From Zavarzinia aquatilis (lineage in GTDB: Bacteria > Pseudomonadota > Alphaproteobacteria > Zavarziniales > Zavarziniaceae), in assembly GCF_003173035.1 (NCBI RefSeq), contig NZ_QGLE01000008.1, forward strand, positions 62,001 through 126,000: 64,000 nt of DNA. Direction: 5' to 3'. Positions 8,599-18,800 of the stretch are shown piece by piece (position 1 is the stretch's first letter; each line of letters opens with the position of its first letter). The translations under genes and the position numbers were made by a program. The notes beneath the pieces are model-generated. The model made no database searches. It saw only the letters and a list, made by a program, of their open reading frames with translations, and was not told the origin of the DNA.

Positions 8599-8650
8599 AA
8601 TGACTGCATTCATTTGAATCTGATTATCTGTTGTGCAGTCATTTGACTGG
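8599..8650. promoter_or_regulatory. Operator pair C/D upstream of nitB
   Basis: AATGACTGCA (8599-8608) and TGCAGTCATT (8634-8643) form a perfect 10-bp inverted repeat with 25 bases between the arms, followed by an overlapping ATTTGACTGG (8641-8650). The arms differ by one base from operator A. The pair lies about 70-120 bases ahead of the nitB ATG, a fitting place for MocR control of the Nit1C operon. Confidence 0.62.
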
Positions 8651-8718
8651 CATGGGGTTTGCAAAATCCTTCCCGTCACCACCCGGCGCGAGCCGAACGG
8701 ACCCAGGGGAGATTTGTA

Positions 8719-9201
8719 ATGCCTGAAGTGACAAAGCCCGCTCACCAGAAGGGCGACTTCTTCGTCAACTACGAGGAGAAGGTGTTCGAGGATGTGAAGG
8801 CCAAACCGGGCGAGAAAGCCCTGGTCACCTTCCACACCGTCGCCTTCGAAGGCTCGATCGGTCTCGTCAACCTGCTGCAGGCCACCCGCCTGCTGCGCAA
8901 GGGCTTCGAGACTTCGGTCCTGCTCTATGGCCCCGGCGTAACGCTCGGCGTGCAGCGCGGCTTCCCGACGCTGGGCGACGAGGCTTTCCCGGGCCATCTC
9001 GCCATGAACAACCAGATCGTGAAGTTCATGGGCGAGGGCGGCAAGGTCTATGCCTGCCGTTTCGCGCTGCAGGCGCTTTATGGCCATGGCGAGCCGTCGC
9101 TGATCCCGGGCATCACCCCGATCAACCCGCTCGACGTGATGGACCTCATCCTGATCCATCGCCGCGACGGCGCCTTCATCCTCAACACCTGGACGCTGTG
9201 A
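8719..9201 (+). CDS. nitB: NitB, MSMEG_0572/Sll0783 family protein
   Basis: 160 aa, start ATG 8719 behind AGGGGAGA. The sequence ([13 protein letters not shown], then [39 protein letters not shown]) is that of the Sll0783/MSMEG_0572 family, a DsrE-like fold protein always found as first member of the Nit1C nitrilase cluster. In Synechocystis, Sll0783 is induced by nitrogen starvation. The biochemical role is not established. It is followed after one base by the nitrilase gene. Confidence 0.87.
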   Translation: MPEVTKPAHQKGDFFVNYEEKVFEDVKAKPGEKALVTFHTVAFEGSIGLVNLLQATRLLRKGFETSVLLYGPGVTLGVQRGFPTLGDEAFPGHLAMNNQIVKFMGEGGKVYACRFALQALYGHGEPSLIPGITPINPLDVMDLILIHRRDGAFILNTWTL

Positions 9202-9202
9202 C

Positions 9203-10252
9203 ATGAGCGCGGGTGGACGGATGGTGAGGGCGGCGGCGGTCCAGATCGCCCCCGATATCGCGCGGCCCGACGGCACGCTCGAGCGGGTGTGCAACGCCAT
9301 CATGGAGGCCGCGGCCAAGGGCGCGCAGCTCGTGGTCTTTCCCGAGACCTTCGTGCCCTATTACCCTTACTTTTCCTTCGTCCACCCGCCCGTCCTCACC
9401 GGGCCCGACCACCTGCGGCTCTACGAGCACGCGGTGGTCGTGCCGGGGCCGGTAACGCAGGCCGTCTCGCGCGCAGCCGCTTCGGGCCGGATCGTCGTCG
9501 TCCTCGGCGTCAACGAGCGCGACCACGGCTCGCTCTACAATGCCCAGCTCGTCTTCGATGCCGACGGCAGCATGGTGCTGAAGCGGCGCAAGATCACGCC
9601 GACCTATCACGAACGCATGATCTGGGGCCAGGGCGACGGATCGGGCCTTCGCGTCGTCGAGACGGCGGTCGGCCGCCTCGGCGCACTGGCCTGCTGGGAA
9701 CATTACAATCCGCTCGCCCGCTATGCCCTGATGACCCAGCACGAGGAAATCCACGCCAGCCAGTTTCCGGGATCCATGGTCGGGCCGATCTTCGGCGAGC
9801 AGATGGAGGTGACGATCCGCCACCACGCGCTCGAATCCGGTTGCTTCGTCGTCAACGCGACCGGCTGGCTGAGCGAAGCGCAGATCGAGGCGATCACGCC
9901 GGACCCGAAATTGCAGAAGGGCCTGCGCGGCGGCTGCCACACGGCGATCGTCAGCCCCGAGGGCAAGCATCTGGTGCCGCCCCTGACCGAGGGGGAGGGG
10001 ATGCTGGTCGCCGATCTCGACATGGCCCTGATCACCAAGCGCAAGCGGATGATGGATTCCGTGGGCCACTACGCGCGGCCCGAACTCCTTTCCCTTCAGC
10101 TCGACAACCGGCCGGCGCGGGCCGTGGTGCCCGCGCTCGACCCGATGCCCGTCCCGTCCCCCATCCCCAGCCCGCGGAGCGACGCCCATGAAGCCGACGA
10201 CGCAGCAGACCTTGATCACCGAATTGCAGTCCTTCGGGGTTCGGCTGGCTGA
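9203..10252 (+). CDS. nitC: NitC, Nit1C-type carbon-nitrogen hydrolase (nitrilase)
   Basis: 349 aa. The Glu-Lys-Cys catalytic triad of nitrilases is present: Glu48 (FPETF), Lys130 ([12 protein letters not shown]) and Cys164 (ACWEHYNP). It hydrolyses nitriles to acids and ammonia. In Pseudomonas, the Nit1C nitrilase is needed for growth on cyanide or small nitriles as nitrogen source. The C-terminal 35 residues form a Pro/Asp-rich tail beyond the usual fold, and its last 65 bases overlap the start of nitD. The substrate here cannot be read from sequence. Confidence 0.93.
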   Translation: MSAGGRMVRAAAVQIAPDIARPDGTLERVCNAIMEAAAKGAQLVVFPETFVPYYPYFSFVHPPVLTGPDHLRLYEHAVVVPGPVTQAVSRAAASGRIVVVLGVNERDHGSLYNAQLVFDADGSMVLKRRKITPTYHERMIWGQGDGSGLRVVETAVGRLGALACWEHYNPLARYALMTQHEEIHASQFPGSMVGPIFGEQMEVTIRHHALESGCFVVNATGWLSEAQIEAITPDPKLQKGLRGGCHTAIVSPEGKHLVPPLTEGEGMLVADLDMALITKRKRMMDSVGHYARPELLSLQLDNRPARAVVPALDPMPVPSPIPSPRSDAHEADDAADLDHRIAVLRGSAG

Positions 10253-11285
10253 TCCGGGGGCGGGTGCCGCCAGCCGGCGCGGCGGCGCCGGGCCGTCCGA
10301 CCACAAGGCCATGACGGTCGAGGGCCAGACGGTGATGGTGCCGGTTCATACCGCACCCGCCTTCGCCTCGCCCTATGTCGCGGAAAAGCCGGATGCCGCG
10401 GGTGTCTCGGTCATCCGGCGGGATGGCGTCGCGGTCGGCGAAGTGTCCTTTCCGCTGAAGCCGCGCTTTTACGAGTTGCAGACGCTGGACGGCATTCCCT
10501 ATTCCCAGATCGCGACCCTGCACGGGCGCGACGTGCTGGCCACGACGATCCTTCAGACCTGCATCCGCTATCAGAGCCGGACCAAGACCTGCAAATTCTG
10601 CGCGATCGGCCAGAGCCTCGCCGCCGGCCGCACCATCGCCCACAAGACGCCGGAACAGCTGGCCGAGGTTGCCCGTGCCGCCGTGCTGCTCGACGGTGTC
10701 AAGCACATGGTGATGACGACGGGAACGCCCAATGTCACCGACCGGGGTGCCGCCGTGCTGTGCGAAAGCGCCTTCGCGGTCAAGGCGGCGGTCGATCTGC
10801 CGATCCAGGGCCAGTGCGAGCCGCCGGACGACGATGCCTGGTTCAGCCGCATGAAGGCGGCCGGCATCGACACCCTCGGCATGCATCTCGAGGTGGTCAC
10901 GCCGGAGTTGCGGGCCGAGATCATGCCGGGCAAGGCATCGGTTCCGGTGTCCCGTTATCTCGATGCCTTCAAGGCGGCGGTGCCGGTCTTCGGCCGGGGT
11001 CAGGTCTCGACCTATATCCTGGCGGGCCTCGGCGATACCCAGGAGGCGATCCTCTCCATCGCCGAGACCCTGATCGAACTGGGCGTCTATCCCTTCGTGG
11101 TGCCCTTCGTGCCGATCTCGGGCACGCCGCTTGAAGACCATGCGACGCCGTCGCCCGCCTTCATGCGCGACATCCTGCAACCCCTCGGCGCCATGCTGAA
11201 GGCGGCCGATCTGCTGTCGTCCGACATCAAGGCGGGCTGCGGCAAATGCGGCGCCTGTTCCGCCCTGTCGAGCTTCGAGGGCTGA
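10188..11285 (+). CDS. nitD: NitD, radical SAM protein of the MSMEG_0568 family
   Basis: 365 aa. The start at 10188 overlaps nitC by 65 bases, and the region [24 protein letters not shown] belongs to the conserved N-terminus, so a later start is unlikely. The probable iron-sulfur cysteines read C-x9-C-x2-C ([15 protein letters not shown]), not the canonical Cx3Cx2C. A second cysteine group (CGKCGAC) sits at the C-terminus. It is a standard member of the Nit1C cluster with an unknown reaction. Confidence 0.88.
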   Translation: MKPTTQQTLITELQSFGVRLADPGAGAASRRGGAGPSDHKAMTVEGQTVMVPVHTAPAFASPYVAEKPDAAGVSVIRRDGVAVGEVSFPLKPRFYELQTLDGIPYSQIATLHGRDVLATTILQTCIRYQSRTKTCKFCAIGQSLAAGRTIAHKTPEQLAEVARAAVLLDGVKHMVMTTGTPNVTDRGAAVLCESAFAVKAAVDLPIQGQCEPPDDDAWFSRMKAAGIDTLGMHLEVVTPELRAEIMPGKASVPVSRYLDAFKAAVPVFGRGQVSTYILAGLGDTQEAILSIAETLIELGVYPFVVPFVPISGTPLEDHATPSPAFMRDILQPLGAMLKAADLLSSDIKAGCGKCGACSALSSFEG

Positions 11286-11288
11286 GCC

Positions 11289-11828
11289 ATGATCTTCGAG
11301 CCGGTCCTGCCCTATGTCAGTGGCGAAGCCCGGGTGAAGATCGCCACCGCCCGCTGGGAACTGGCGGGCGCCGCGGCGCTGCGACGCCAGGTGTTCTGCC
11401 GCGAGCAGAAGATCTTCGTCGGCGACGACCGCGACGAGACCGATGCCCGGGCGCTGGCCCTGGTCGCCCTCGCGCCCATTTTTGGCGTGCCCGATCAGGT
11501 CGTCGGCACCGTGCGCATTCACGAGGATGCGCCGGGCCACTGGGCCGGCTCGCGTCTCGCGGTGGAGCCGGCGTGGCGCCGGCTGGGGGCGCTCGGCAGC
11601 GGGCTCATCCGCCTCGCCGTGGGTACCGCCGCCGCGCGCGGCTGCCGGCGCTTCACCGCCCATGTCCAGGCGCAGAACGCGCCGCTGTTCCACCGCCTGC
11701 ATTGGGCGACGCTCGATATCGTCGACCTGCACGGCCGGCCCCATCATTTCATGGAGGCTGACCTCGGTCATTATCCCGCCCTCGCCGACGAGGCGGGCTT
11801 CGCCGTCCTGATCGGGAGGCGGGCGTGA
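11289..11828 (+). CDS. nitE: NitE, GNAT-family acetyltransferase (MSMEG_0567-like)
   Basis: 179 aa GNAT protein: RRQVFCREQKIFVGDDRDETD, a central VGTVRIHED strand and an acetyl-CoA-binding part (RRLGALGSGLIRLAV). It belongs to the family fused to or next to the AIR-synthase-like protein in Nit1C clusters (MSMEG_0567 is the fused form in mycobacteria). It starts three bases after nitD and overlaps nitF by GTGA. Presumed to acylate a cluster intermediate; substrate unknown. Confidence 0.86.
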   Translation: MIFEPVLPYVSGEARVKIATARWELAGAAALRRQVFCREQKIFVGDDRDETDARALALVALAPIFGVPDQVVGTVRIHEDAPGHWAGSRLAVEPAWRRLGALGSGLIRLAVGTAAARGCRRFTAHVQAQNAPLFHRLHWATLDIVDLHGRPHHFMEADLGHYPALADEAGFAVLIGRRA

Positions 11829-12808
11829 GCATCGCCGATCTCGCCCTTCGCCTCGCCGGGGCCCGCGGCCTTGGGCACAAGCGGGATATCGCCGGGGTGA
11901 TGACCGCCCTCGGCCTCGGCGGCCAGAGCGCCATCGCCGTTGGCGACGATTGCGCCGCGATCCCGGACGGCGACGGTTACCTGCTGTTCGCCATCGAGGG
12001 CTTCCTCGCCGATTTCGTCGAGGCGGAGCCGTGGTTCGCCGGCTATTGCGGTGTGATGGTCAATGTCTCGGACATCGCGGCCATGGGCGGGCGGCCTATT
12101 GCCGTCGTCGACGCGCTGTGGAGCCGGGATGGCGCGCGCGCGGCGCCCATTCTGTCGGGTCTGGCCGCCGGCAGCGCCGCCTATGGCGTGCCCATCGTCG
12201 GCGGCCATTCCAACACGCGGAACCCGGGGGGCGAGCAATTGTCGGTCGCCATCCTCGGCCGGGCGCGCAGCCTGCTGACCAGTTTCGATGCGCAAGGCGG
12301 CGACCGGCTGTTGATGGCGATCGACCTGCGCGGGCGCTATCGCGATCCGCATCCCTATTGGGATTGCAGCTCGACCGGGCTGCCGCCGCGCCTGCGCGCC
12401 GAAATCGAAATCCTGCCCGCGCTCGCGGAGGCGGGTCTTGTTCATGCCGCCAAGGATATCAGCATGGCGGGCGCGGTGGGCACGGCGCTCATGCTGCTCG
12501 AATGCTCCGGCCTCGGCGCGACCATCGACGTTAGCCGCATTCCCCGGCCCGAAGGCGTCGCGCTGGAGCGCTGGCTGATTTCCTTTCCCAGCTTCGGCTA
12601 TGTCCTCGCGGTGTCGCCCGATCATGTCGACGAGGTGACGGCGCGTTTCGCCGCGGCCGGGATCGCCTGCGCCGATGTCGGCGGCTGCGACGCCGGCGGT
12701 CTCGTCCGCCTCGCCGACGGCAAGGACAGCGCCCCCTTGTGGAATTTCGCGCGGCAGCCGCTGATCGGCTGCGGCCCCGTCACCAACGGAGACCGAGAAC
12801 ATGCCTGA
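11825..12808 (+). CDS. nitF: NitF, AIR synthase-related protein (Sll0787 family)
   Basis: 327 aa, start GTG 11825 overlapping the nitE stop (GTGA). It has the PurM/AIR-synthase ATP-binding signature (VGDDCAAIPDGDGYLLF, NVSDIAAMGGRP, KDISMAGAVGTALML) typical of the Sll0787 family in Nit1C clusters. PurM-like enzymes activate a carbonyl or amide with ATP. The reaction here is unknown. It overlaps nitG by eight bases. Confidence 0.87.
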   Translation: MSIADLALRLAGARGLGHKRDIAGVMTALGLGGQSAIAVGDDCAAIPDGDGYLLFAIEGFLADFVEAEPWFAGYCGVMVNVSDIAAMGGRPIAVVDALWSRDGARAAPILSGLAAGSAAYGVPIVGGHSNTRNPGGEQLSVAILGRARSLLTSFDAQGGDRLLMAIDLRGRYRDPHPYWDCSSTGLPPRLRAEIEILPALAEAGLVHAAKDISMAGAVGTALMLLECSGLGATIDVSRIPRPEGVALERWLISFPSFGYVLAVSPDHVDEVTARFAAAGIACADVGGCDAGGLVRLADGKDSAPLWNFARQPLIGCGPVTNGDREHA

Positions 12809-13103
12809 AGCCTGGTTCCGCGTGCGTTGGCCCGATGGCGCGGTCGAGACCTGTTACTCGCCGTCGTCGTCCATCGCCCATTATTTCGTCGCCGGCACGA
12901 GCTATTCGCTGCCCGAATTTCTTGCCCGCAGCCGGGCCGGCCTTGGCGCGGCCAGCGAGCGCGTTCGCGAGCGTTACGGCTTTCCGTGTTCGCGCGCCAT
13001 GGGCCAGCTCGCCCGCATCGAACAGGCCGCCGCCGCCATCGCCGAACCGGATCAGGCCACCGTCACCATCGAAACCATGCACATCCAGGGAGAACTGCCG
13101 TGA
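12801..13103 (+). CDS. nitG: NitG, MSMEG_0570 family nitrogen-starvation protein
   Basis: A 100-aa soluble protein (AWFRVRWPDGAVETCYSPSS at the start), matching the small MSMEG_0570 family found only in Nit1C clusters. It overlaps nitF by eight bases and nitH by GTGA. No catalytic motif is visible, and the role is unknown. Confidence 0.85.
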   Translation: MPEAWFRVRWPDGAVETCYSPSSSIAHYFVAGTSYSLPEFLARSRAGLGAASERVRERYGFPCSRAMGQLARIEQAAAAIAEPDQATVTIETMHIQGELP

Positions 13104-14371
13104 CCACCAGCCATTATCCGGTCCTCGTCATCGGCGGGGGCCAGGCCGGCCTTTCCGCCAGCCACTTCCTGAAGCAGCAGGGCATCGACCATCTGATTTT
13201 CGAGAAGAGGCGCCGCGGCCATGCCTGGCGCGAGGAGCGGTGGGACAATTTCTGTCTGGTCACGCCCAACTGGCAGTGCCAGCTGCCGGGCTTTCCCTAT
13301 GCCGGGGCCGATCCCTTCGGCTTCATGAAGAAGGCTGAAATCCTCGCCTATCTCGATGCCTTCATCGAGAAGGAGCAGCCCCCCTTGCGCGAAGGCGTGA
13401 CGGTAACTGCCCTGCGCCAGCGCGGCGAGGGCGGCTTTTCGGTCGAGACCAGCGAGGGCACCTATACCGCCGATCAGGTGATCGTCAGCGTCGGCGGCTA
13501 TCACATCCCCAATATCCCGAGGGTGGCGGAGCGCCTGCCGCGCGGCATCCTGCAGGTTCATTCCTCGCGCTATCGCAGCAGCGAGGCCCTGCCGCCGGGG
13601 GCGGTGCTCGTCGTCGGCTCCGGCCAGTCGGGCTGCCAGATCGCCGAGGACCTGAAGATCGACGGACGCAAGGTCCATCTCTGCGTCGGCAGCGCGCCGC
13701 GCTCGCCCCGGCGCTATCGCGGACGGGACGCCGTCGAATGGCTGCACGACATGGGCCATTACGACCTGCCGGTCGAGCGCCATCCCCTGGGCGAGAAGGT
13801 GCGTGGCAAGGCCAACCATTATCTGACCGGGCGCGACGGCGGACGCGAGATCGACCTGCGGCGCCACGCGCTCGACGGCATGGTGCTGCACGGCCGCCTG
13901 CTCGATGTCGAGGACGGGGGCATGGTCTTCGCCGACGATCTCGCCGCCAATCTCGATGCGGCCGACGCGACCTACAACCGCATCCGGGAAGGCATCGACG
14001 CCTATCTGGCCGAGAAGGGCATCGACGCCCCCGAAGACCCGCCCTATGTCCCGCTGTGGCGGCCGGCGCCGGGCGAGGGGAGCGGCGTGCTGGACCTTGA
14101 GGCGGCGGGTATTTCGACCGTGATCTGGGCCACCGGCTTCCGCCCCAATTTCACCTGGGTCGAAGTGCCGGTGTTCGACGGGCGCGGCTATCCCACGCAC
14201 AAGCGGGGCGTTTCGGTCTGCGCCGGACTCTATTTCCTGGGGCTGCCCTGGCTTCACACCTGGGGCTCGGGACGATTCTCGGGGGTTGCCCGCGACGCGG
14301 CCTTCGTGGTCGAGAGCATCGCCGCGCGGCGGAGCGAAATGCTCCCAAGCGAGCAGCGATTCACGGCCTGA
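13100..14371 (+). CDS. nitH: NitH, MSMEG_0569 family flavin-dependent oxidoreductase
   Basis: 423 aa from GTG 13100 (GTGA overlap with nitG). An N-terminal FAD-binding motif ([15 protein letters not shown]), a second NADPH-binding motif ([15 protein letters not shown]) and the ATGF signature ([10 protein letters not shown]) mark a flavin-containing monooxygenase-like enzyme. It is the last gene of the Nit1C operon. It probably oxidises a nitrogen compound made by the upstream enzymes; this is an inference. Confidence 0.88.
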   Translation: MTTSHYPVLVIGGGQAGLSASHFLKQQGIDHLIFEKRRRGHAWREERWDNFCLVTPNWQCQLPGFPYAGADPFGFMKKAEILAYLDAFIEKEQPPLREGVTVTALRQRGEGGFSVETSEGTYTADQVIVSVGGYHIPNIPRVAERLPRGILQVHSSRYRSSEALPPGAVLVVGSGQSGCQIAEDLKIDGRKVHLCVGSAPRSPRRYRGRDAVEWLHDMGHYDLPVERHPLGEKVRGKANHYLTGRDGGREIDLRRHALDGMVLHGRLLDVEDGGMVFADDLAANLDAADATYNRIREGIDAYLAEKGIDAPEDPPYVPLWRPAPGEGSGVLDLEAAGISTVIWATGFRPNFTWVEVPVFDGRGYPTHKRGVSVCAGLYFLGLPWLHTWGSGRFSGVARDAAFVVESIAARRSEMLPSEQRFTA

Positions 14372-14531
14372 AAATCGTCGACCTCTCTCAAAGCGCGAGA
14401 AAATTGGGGGTAGAAACGCAATTTCGGCGAAAATATTAACCCAATCCGCCCGATAATGCCGATTAAACCGGAAAATTGCTCCGATATTGTGGGCAAAAGC
14501 TGGTGTATTTTGTGAACGGTGTTAGGGCCAG
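14372..14531 (+). promoter_or_regulatory. AT-rich leader of the cellulose operon
   Basis: A 160-base gap that is clearly richer in A/T than its surroundings (GAAAATATTAACCC, GATTAAACCGG, GGTGTATTTTGTG). It is the only place for the promoter of the bcs operon. No strong -35/-10 pair stands out and no terminator for the nit operon is visible. Confidence 0.4.
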
Positions 14532-15065
14532 ATGGCGAATCATCTGTCGGAAGCGGGGTTGGCGATGTCGGCAACGGAAGATACCTCGAGGCTGTTCCGG
14601 GCAATGGGGCTGGAGCGCAAGGCGGGCGACTATAAGGATATCGGTCCGCTGACTCGCACCGGCAGGATCGCCGCCTTCGACGAAAGCGCGCTGCCGATGA
14701 TGGCAGCGGTCGCCCGCTCGCTCGATGCAGGCCCCGCCGAACCGGCCGCCCCCTCCGTTCCGGCGTTCATGCCGGTTTCTGCGCCGGCTCCCGCCTTGGC
14801 CGAGGTCATCGCCGCCCGCGCCGAGAGGATGTCCCCCCTGATGGCGTCCCTGACCCCGCCGGCCCCCGCGGAGGCGGAGCCTCCGGCGCAACGAGAAGCC
14901 GCCGCTTCCGTGGCCCCGGTTCCGGTGTCCGCGCCATCGCCGTCGCCAGGGATATCCGCCCTGTCCCGCGTATTCGAGCGTTACGCAGCGTCGCCGGTAG
15001 AGGCCGTGCCTGCCGCGCCTGCTGCCGGCACGCCGTTGAAACCCCTGTTCGACAGATTGCGCTGA
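14532..15065 (+). CDS. BcsR/BcsP-like cellulose synthase accessory, Pro/Ala-rich
   Basis: 177 aa. The N-terminal 50 residues hold a BcsR-like motif (LFRAMGLERKAGDYKDIG compares with the LKQAFSLPDIDYADIS region of E. coli BcsR). A long Pro/Ala-rich region follows, with a short C-terminal PLFDRLR. This is the layout of BcsP, a proline-rich BcsR relative in proteobacterial cellulose operons. It overlaps bcsQ by one base (TGATG). A second ATG at 14565 has a better ribosome site (GGAAGCGGGG) and may be the true start. BcsR works with BcsQ on synthase assembly; transfer of that role here is an inference. Confidence 0.65.
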   Translation: MANHLSEAGLAMSATEDTSRLFRAMGLERKAGDYKDIGPLTRTGRIAAFDESALPMMAAVARSLDAGPAEPAAPSVPAFMPVSAPAPALAEVIAARAERMSPLMASLTPPAPAEAEPPAQREAAASVAPVPVSAPSPSPGISALSRVFERYAASPVEAVPAAPAAGTPLKPLFDRLR

Positions 15066-15853
15066 TGCCGGTCATCGCCTTTTCATCGCCAAAAGGAGGC
15101 GTGGGCAAGACCACGCTGACCGCCAATGTCGCCATTGCCCTGCACCAGTTGGGCTGGGGCGTGCTGGTGCTCGATTTCGACGTGCAGAACAGCCTCCGTC
15201 TGCATTTCGGCGTGCCACTCGACGACGAGCGGGGCTATGTCGCGGCCGGCGATACGCCGGAGGATTGGCCCGATCTTGCCTTGAAGACGGAAGCGGGCGT
15301 TTTCCTGCTGCCTTACGGCGGCGCGACCGAGGACCAGCGGCTGCGCTTCGAGCGTCATCTGGCCGACGATCCGGATTACCTGACGCGCGGCCTGCGTACC
15401 GTTCTGGAGCGTCCGGACTGGATCGTGCTGGCCGACCTGCCGCCCGGGCCGGTGCCGGCGCTGCGCGCGCTCGACCGGATCGGCGCCATTCATATCGCCG
15501 TGCTGCTGGCCGACGCCACTTCGCTGTCGCTGCTGCCGGTGATCGAGCGTGGACATTTTTACGGCAACAAACGGCCGCTCGTCGTGCTCAATCAGGTCGA
15601 CCCGCGCCGGCAGCTGAGCCGTTCGGTCGCGGAATTCGTCACGGCACGCATCCCCGAACATCTGATCGGCCAGATCTATCGCGACGAGGCGGTGGCGGAG
15701 GCGATCGGCTGGCAGCGTTCGGTCTTCGAGCAGGCTCCGGCCAGCGTCGGCGCCCGGGACATCAAGCGGCTGGCGGAAGTGCTGTCGGCCCGCCTCAAGA
15801 TCGAGGCACTGCCACCGGAGCCGGCCGTGCAGGTCGGTGAGGCGCGGCGATGA
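15065..15853 (+). CDS. bcsQ: BcsQ, ParA/MinD-like ATPase of cellulose secretion
   Basis: 262 aa with the deviant Walker A motif PKGGVGKTT (residues 9-17) and DFDVQNSL, typical of BcsQ (YhjQ). BcsQ is a cytoplasmic SIMIBI ATPase that, with BcsR, supports assembly and polar placement of the cellulose synthase. Coupled to the preceding gene by TGATG and to bcsAB by ATGA. Confidence 0.9.
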   Translation: MPVIAFSSPKGGVGKTTLTANVAIALHQLGWGVLVLDFDVQNSLRLHFGVPLDDERGYVAAGDTPEDWPDLALKTEAGVFLLPYGGATEDQRLRFERHLADDPDYLTRGLRTVLERPDWIVLADLPPGPVPALRALDRIGAIHIAVLLADATSLSLLPVIERGHFYGNKRPLVVLNQVDPRRQLSRSVAEFVTARIPEHLIGQIYRDEAVAEAIGWQRSVFEQAPASVGARDIKRLAEVLSARLKIEALPPEPAVQVGEARR

Positions 15854-18800
15854 CCGCCGCCGACCGCCACGATGGCCAAGCCCCCGCGGCACCCGCGCGC
15901 CCGATCGAGGAGCGGATGCCGCGCTGGGGATTCTATGCCGCCCTTCTGATCGGCGGGTGCGCGGCCATTCCCGTGGTGATCGCGCCGTTCGATCTTTATC
16001 AGCAGATCGGTTTCGGGGTCGTCGTCTTCATCGCCGGCCTGATCATGAACCGGTGGCGCGGTCAAAACATGACCGTCATGCTCAGTGTGTTGTCGGTGCT
16101 GGTCTCGACCCGTTATCTCTACTGGCGGGCGACGGAAACGCTGACTTTCGAGAACTGGTTCGGCGCCCTGCTGGGCTTCGGGCTGTTCTTCGCGGAATTC
16201 TATGCCTGGCTCATCCTGGTGCTCGGCTATTTCCAGACGGCCCTGCCGCTCGAGCGCAAGGTCGAAATCCTGCCCGACGATCTCGACCTGTGGCCGACGG
16301 TGGATGTCTATATCCCGACCTACAACGAGGCGCTCGACATCGTCAGCGATACCATCCTTGCCGCCGCCAATCTGGACTACCCCGCCGACAAGCTGCGCGT
16401 CCATGTCCTCGACGACGGGCGCCGGCAGGAATTCCGTGAATTTGCCCGCAAGATCGGCGTCAATTACATCGTCCGGCCCGACAACGCCCATGCCAAGGCC
16501 GGTAACCTCAATCACGCCATGAAGGAGACCGACGGCGAGCTGATCTGCATTTTCGACGCTGATCATGTGCCGACGCGTGCCTTCCTGCAGATGACTGTCG
16601 GCGGTTTCCTGACCGATCCGAAACTGTCGCTGGTCCAGACGCCGCACCATTTCTATTCGCCCGATCCCTTCGAGCGGAACATCCGCGGCGGCGACGCCAT
16701 CCCCAACGAGGGCGAGCTGTTCTACGGTCCGGTGCAGAAGGGCAACGATCTGTGGAATGCGGCCTTTTTCTGCGGCTCCTGTGCCGTCATACGGCGTGAG
16801 GCTCTCGATTCCGTCGGCGGTTTCGCCGTCGAGACGGTGACCGAGGATGCCCATACCGCCTTGCGGATGCAGAAGCTGGGGTGGAACACAGCCTATCTCG
16901 ACATTGCGCTGGCGGCCGGGCGCGCGACCGAGCGTCTGGTGCTTCACGTCGGTCAGCGGGTGCGCTGGGCGCGCGGCATGACCCAGATCCTGCGCCGTGA
17001 AAATCCCCTGTTCGGCGGCAAGCTGACCCTGGCGCAGCGTCTGTGCTACCTGAATGCCATGCTGCATTTCCAGTTCGCGCTGCCACGCATCGTGTTTCTG
17101 ACCGCGCCCGTGGCTTTCCTGTTGCTGGGCCAGAACATCATCGCCTCGACCGCGCCGCTCGTGCTCGCTTATGCGCTGCCTCACCTGCTGCATTCGAACA
17201 TGACGAACATGCGCGTGCACAGCCGCTATCGGCTGACCTTCTGGGGCGAGCTTTACGAGACTTCGCTCTCTTTCCACCTGGTCTGGCCCGTGCTGGCGGC
17301 CATGATCAATCCGAAGCTGGGCAAGTTCAACGTGACCGAAAAGGGCGGCCTGCTCGAACGCGAGTATTTCGATTTCAGGATCGCCCGCTTTCACCTTCTG
17401 ACCCTGGGTATCGTCACCCTCGGTCTGATCATCGGCTGCTACAGGTTGGTCCACGGATGGTCCGACGGCGAATTGCGAGGCGTTTTACTCATGAATGTCG
17501 CCTGGTCCCTGTTCAGCGGACTGATCCTGATCGCCGCCATTGCCGCCGCGCGCGAAACCCGGCAGATCCGCAAGACCGTCCGCCTGCCCATCGCCCTGCC
17601 GGCGACCATCTTCACCGAAGAGGGGCACGCGGTCTGCGTGAAGACGCTCAATCTCTCGACCGGTGGCGCGCTGATCCGCCTGCCGGAGGGAGTCGATGTC
17701 GATGCCGATCTGGTCGACGGGCTGGAACTGCCGGTTGGCGATGGCGCGGAAGTGTTTCCGGTCAAGGGCATCGCGGTTGAGCGCGGTCTGCTGCGAACCA
17801 GTTTCGAGGACATGCCGGTCGATCTGTATCGAATGCTTGTCGGTGTCGTTTTCGGGCGCGCCGATGCCTGGGTGGTGCGCCGTCCGCCGCCATCGGACAA
17901 GCCCAGTACCGCCCTTCTAAGCCTGATGCGGGCGACCACGGGCCTGTTCGCGCCCAGCCATACCAAGGCCCCGGCCGGACGCGCCGGACAGCCCCGGCCG
18001 CCGGTCGTGGCGGAGCCGCCCGCGCTGCCGTCGCGCGCCAGTCTGCCGGGGGCGCGCGTCACCGGGGCATCCGTCGTGGTGGCCTTGGTCGCGGCCCTGG
18101 CCTTCCTTGTCCCCAGTGGCCGCGCGGCCGCTCAGGTCGCGTCGCCGTCGGCCGGGGCACCGCAGGTTTTGCCGCAGCCGCCCGCGCTTCCATCCCCCCC
18201 ATCGACGTCGGCATTGCCGGTGCCGTCCGCGCCGGTCGCGCCCGGTGGGGTGGGCGCGCCGCCTGTCGCGGACACGGCAGCGCCCGCGATGCCGTTGCCG
18301 CCCGTGCCGGGCGTGGCCGCCACGCCCGGCACGGGCGCTGCCGCCACGCCCATGGCGGGTAGCCGCACAGTGAAAGTCTCGCTGAAGGAGCTTGGGGCGA
18401 TCGAGCCGCTGCGCCTGCTTGGCGTCGAGGCGGAAATCGGCTTCCCCCTCGATATCCGGCGCGATGAAGTGGTCACGGCGGCGAAGTTCGTCGTCACCAT
18501 CGCCTATTCGCCCTCGCTGCTGCCCGAGCTTTCGCACATGACCGCGCTGGTCAACGGCGAGGTCGTCGGCTCGATGCGGCTGGAGCGACAGAATGCCGGC
18601 GGCCTGACGGTGGAAATCCCGGTCAATCCCGCGCTCTTCGTCCGTTATAACCGGATCGGCCTGCGCGTGATCGGCCATTACACCATGGATTGCGAAAACC
18701 CGGTGCACAGCAGCCTGTGGTCGATCATCAGCAACCAGAGCGCCCTGGAACTGACCTTGCAGCCGTTGCCGCAACGCAGTGATCTGGCGGCCCTGCCGGC

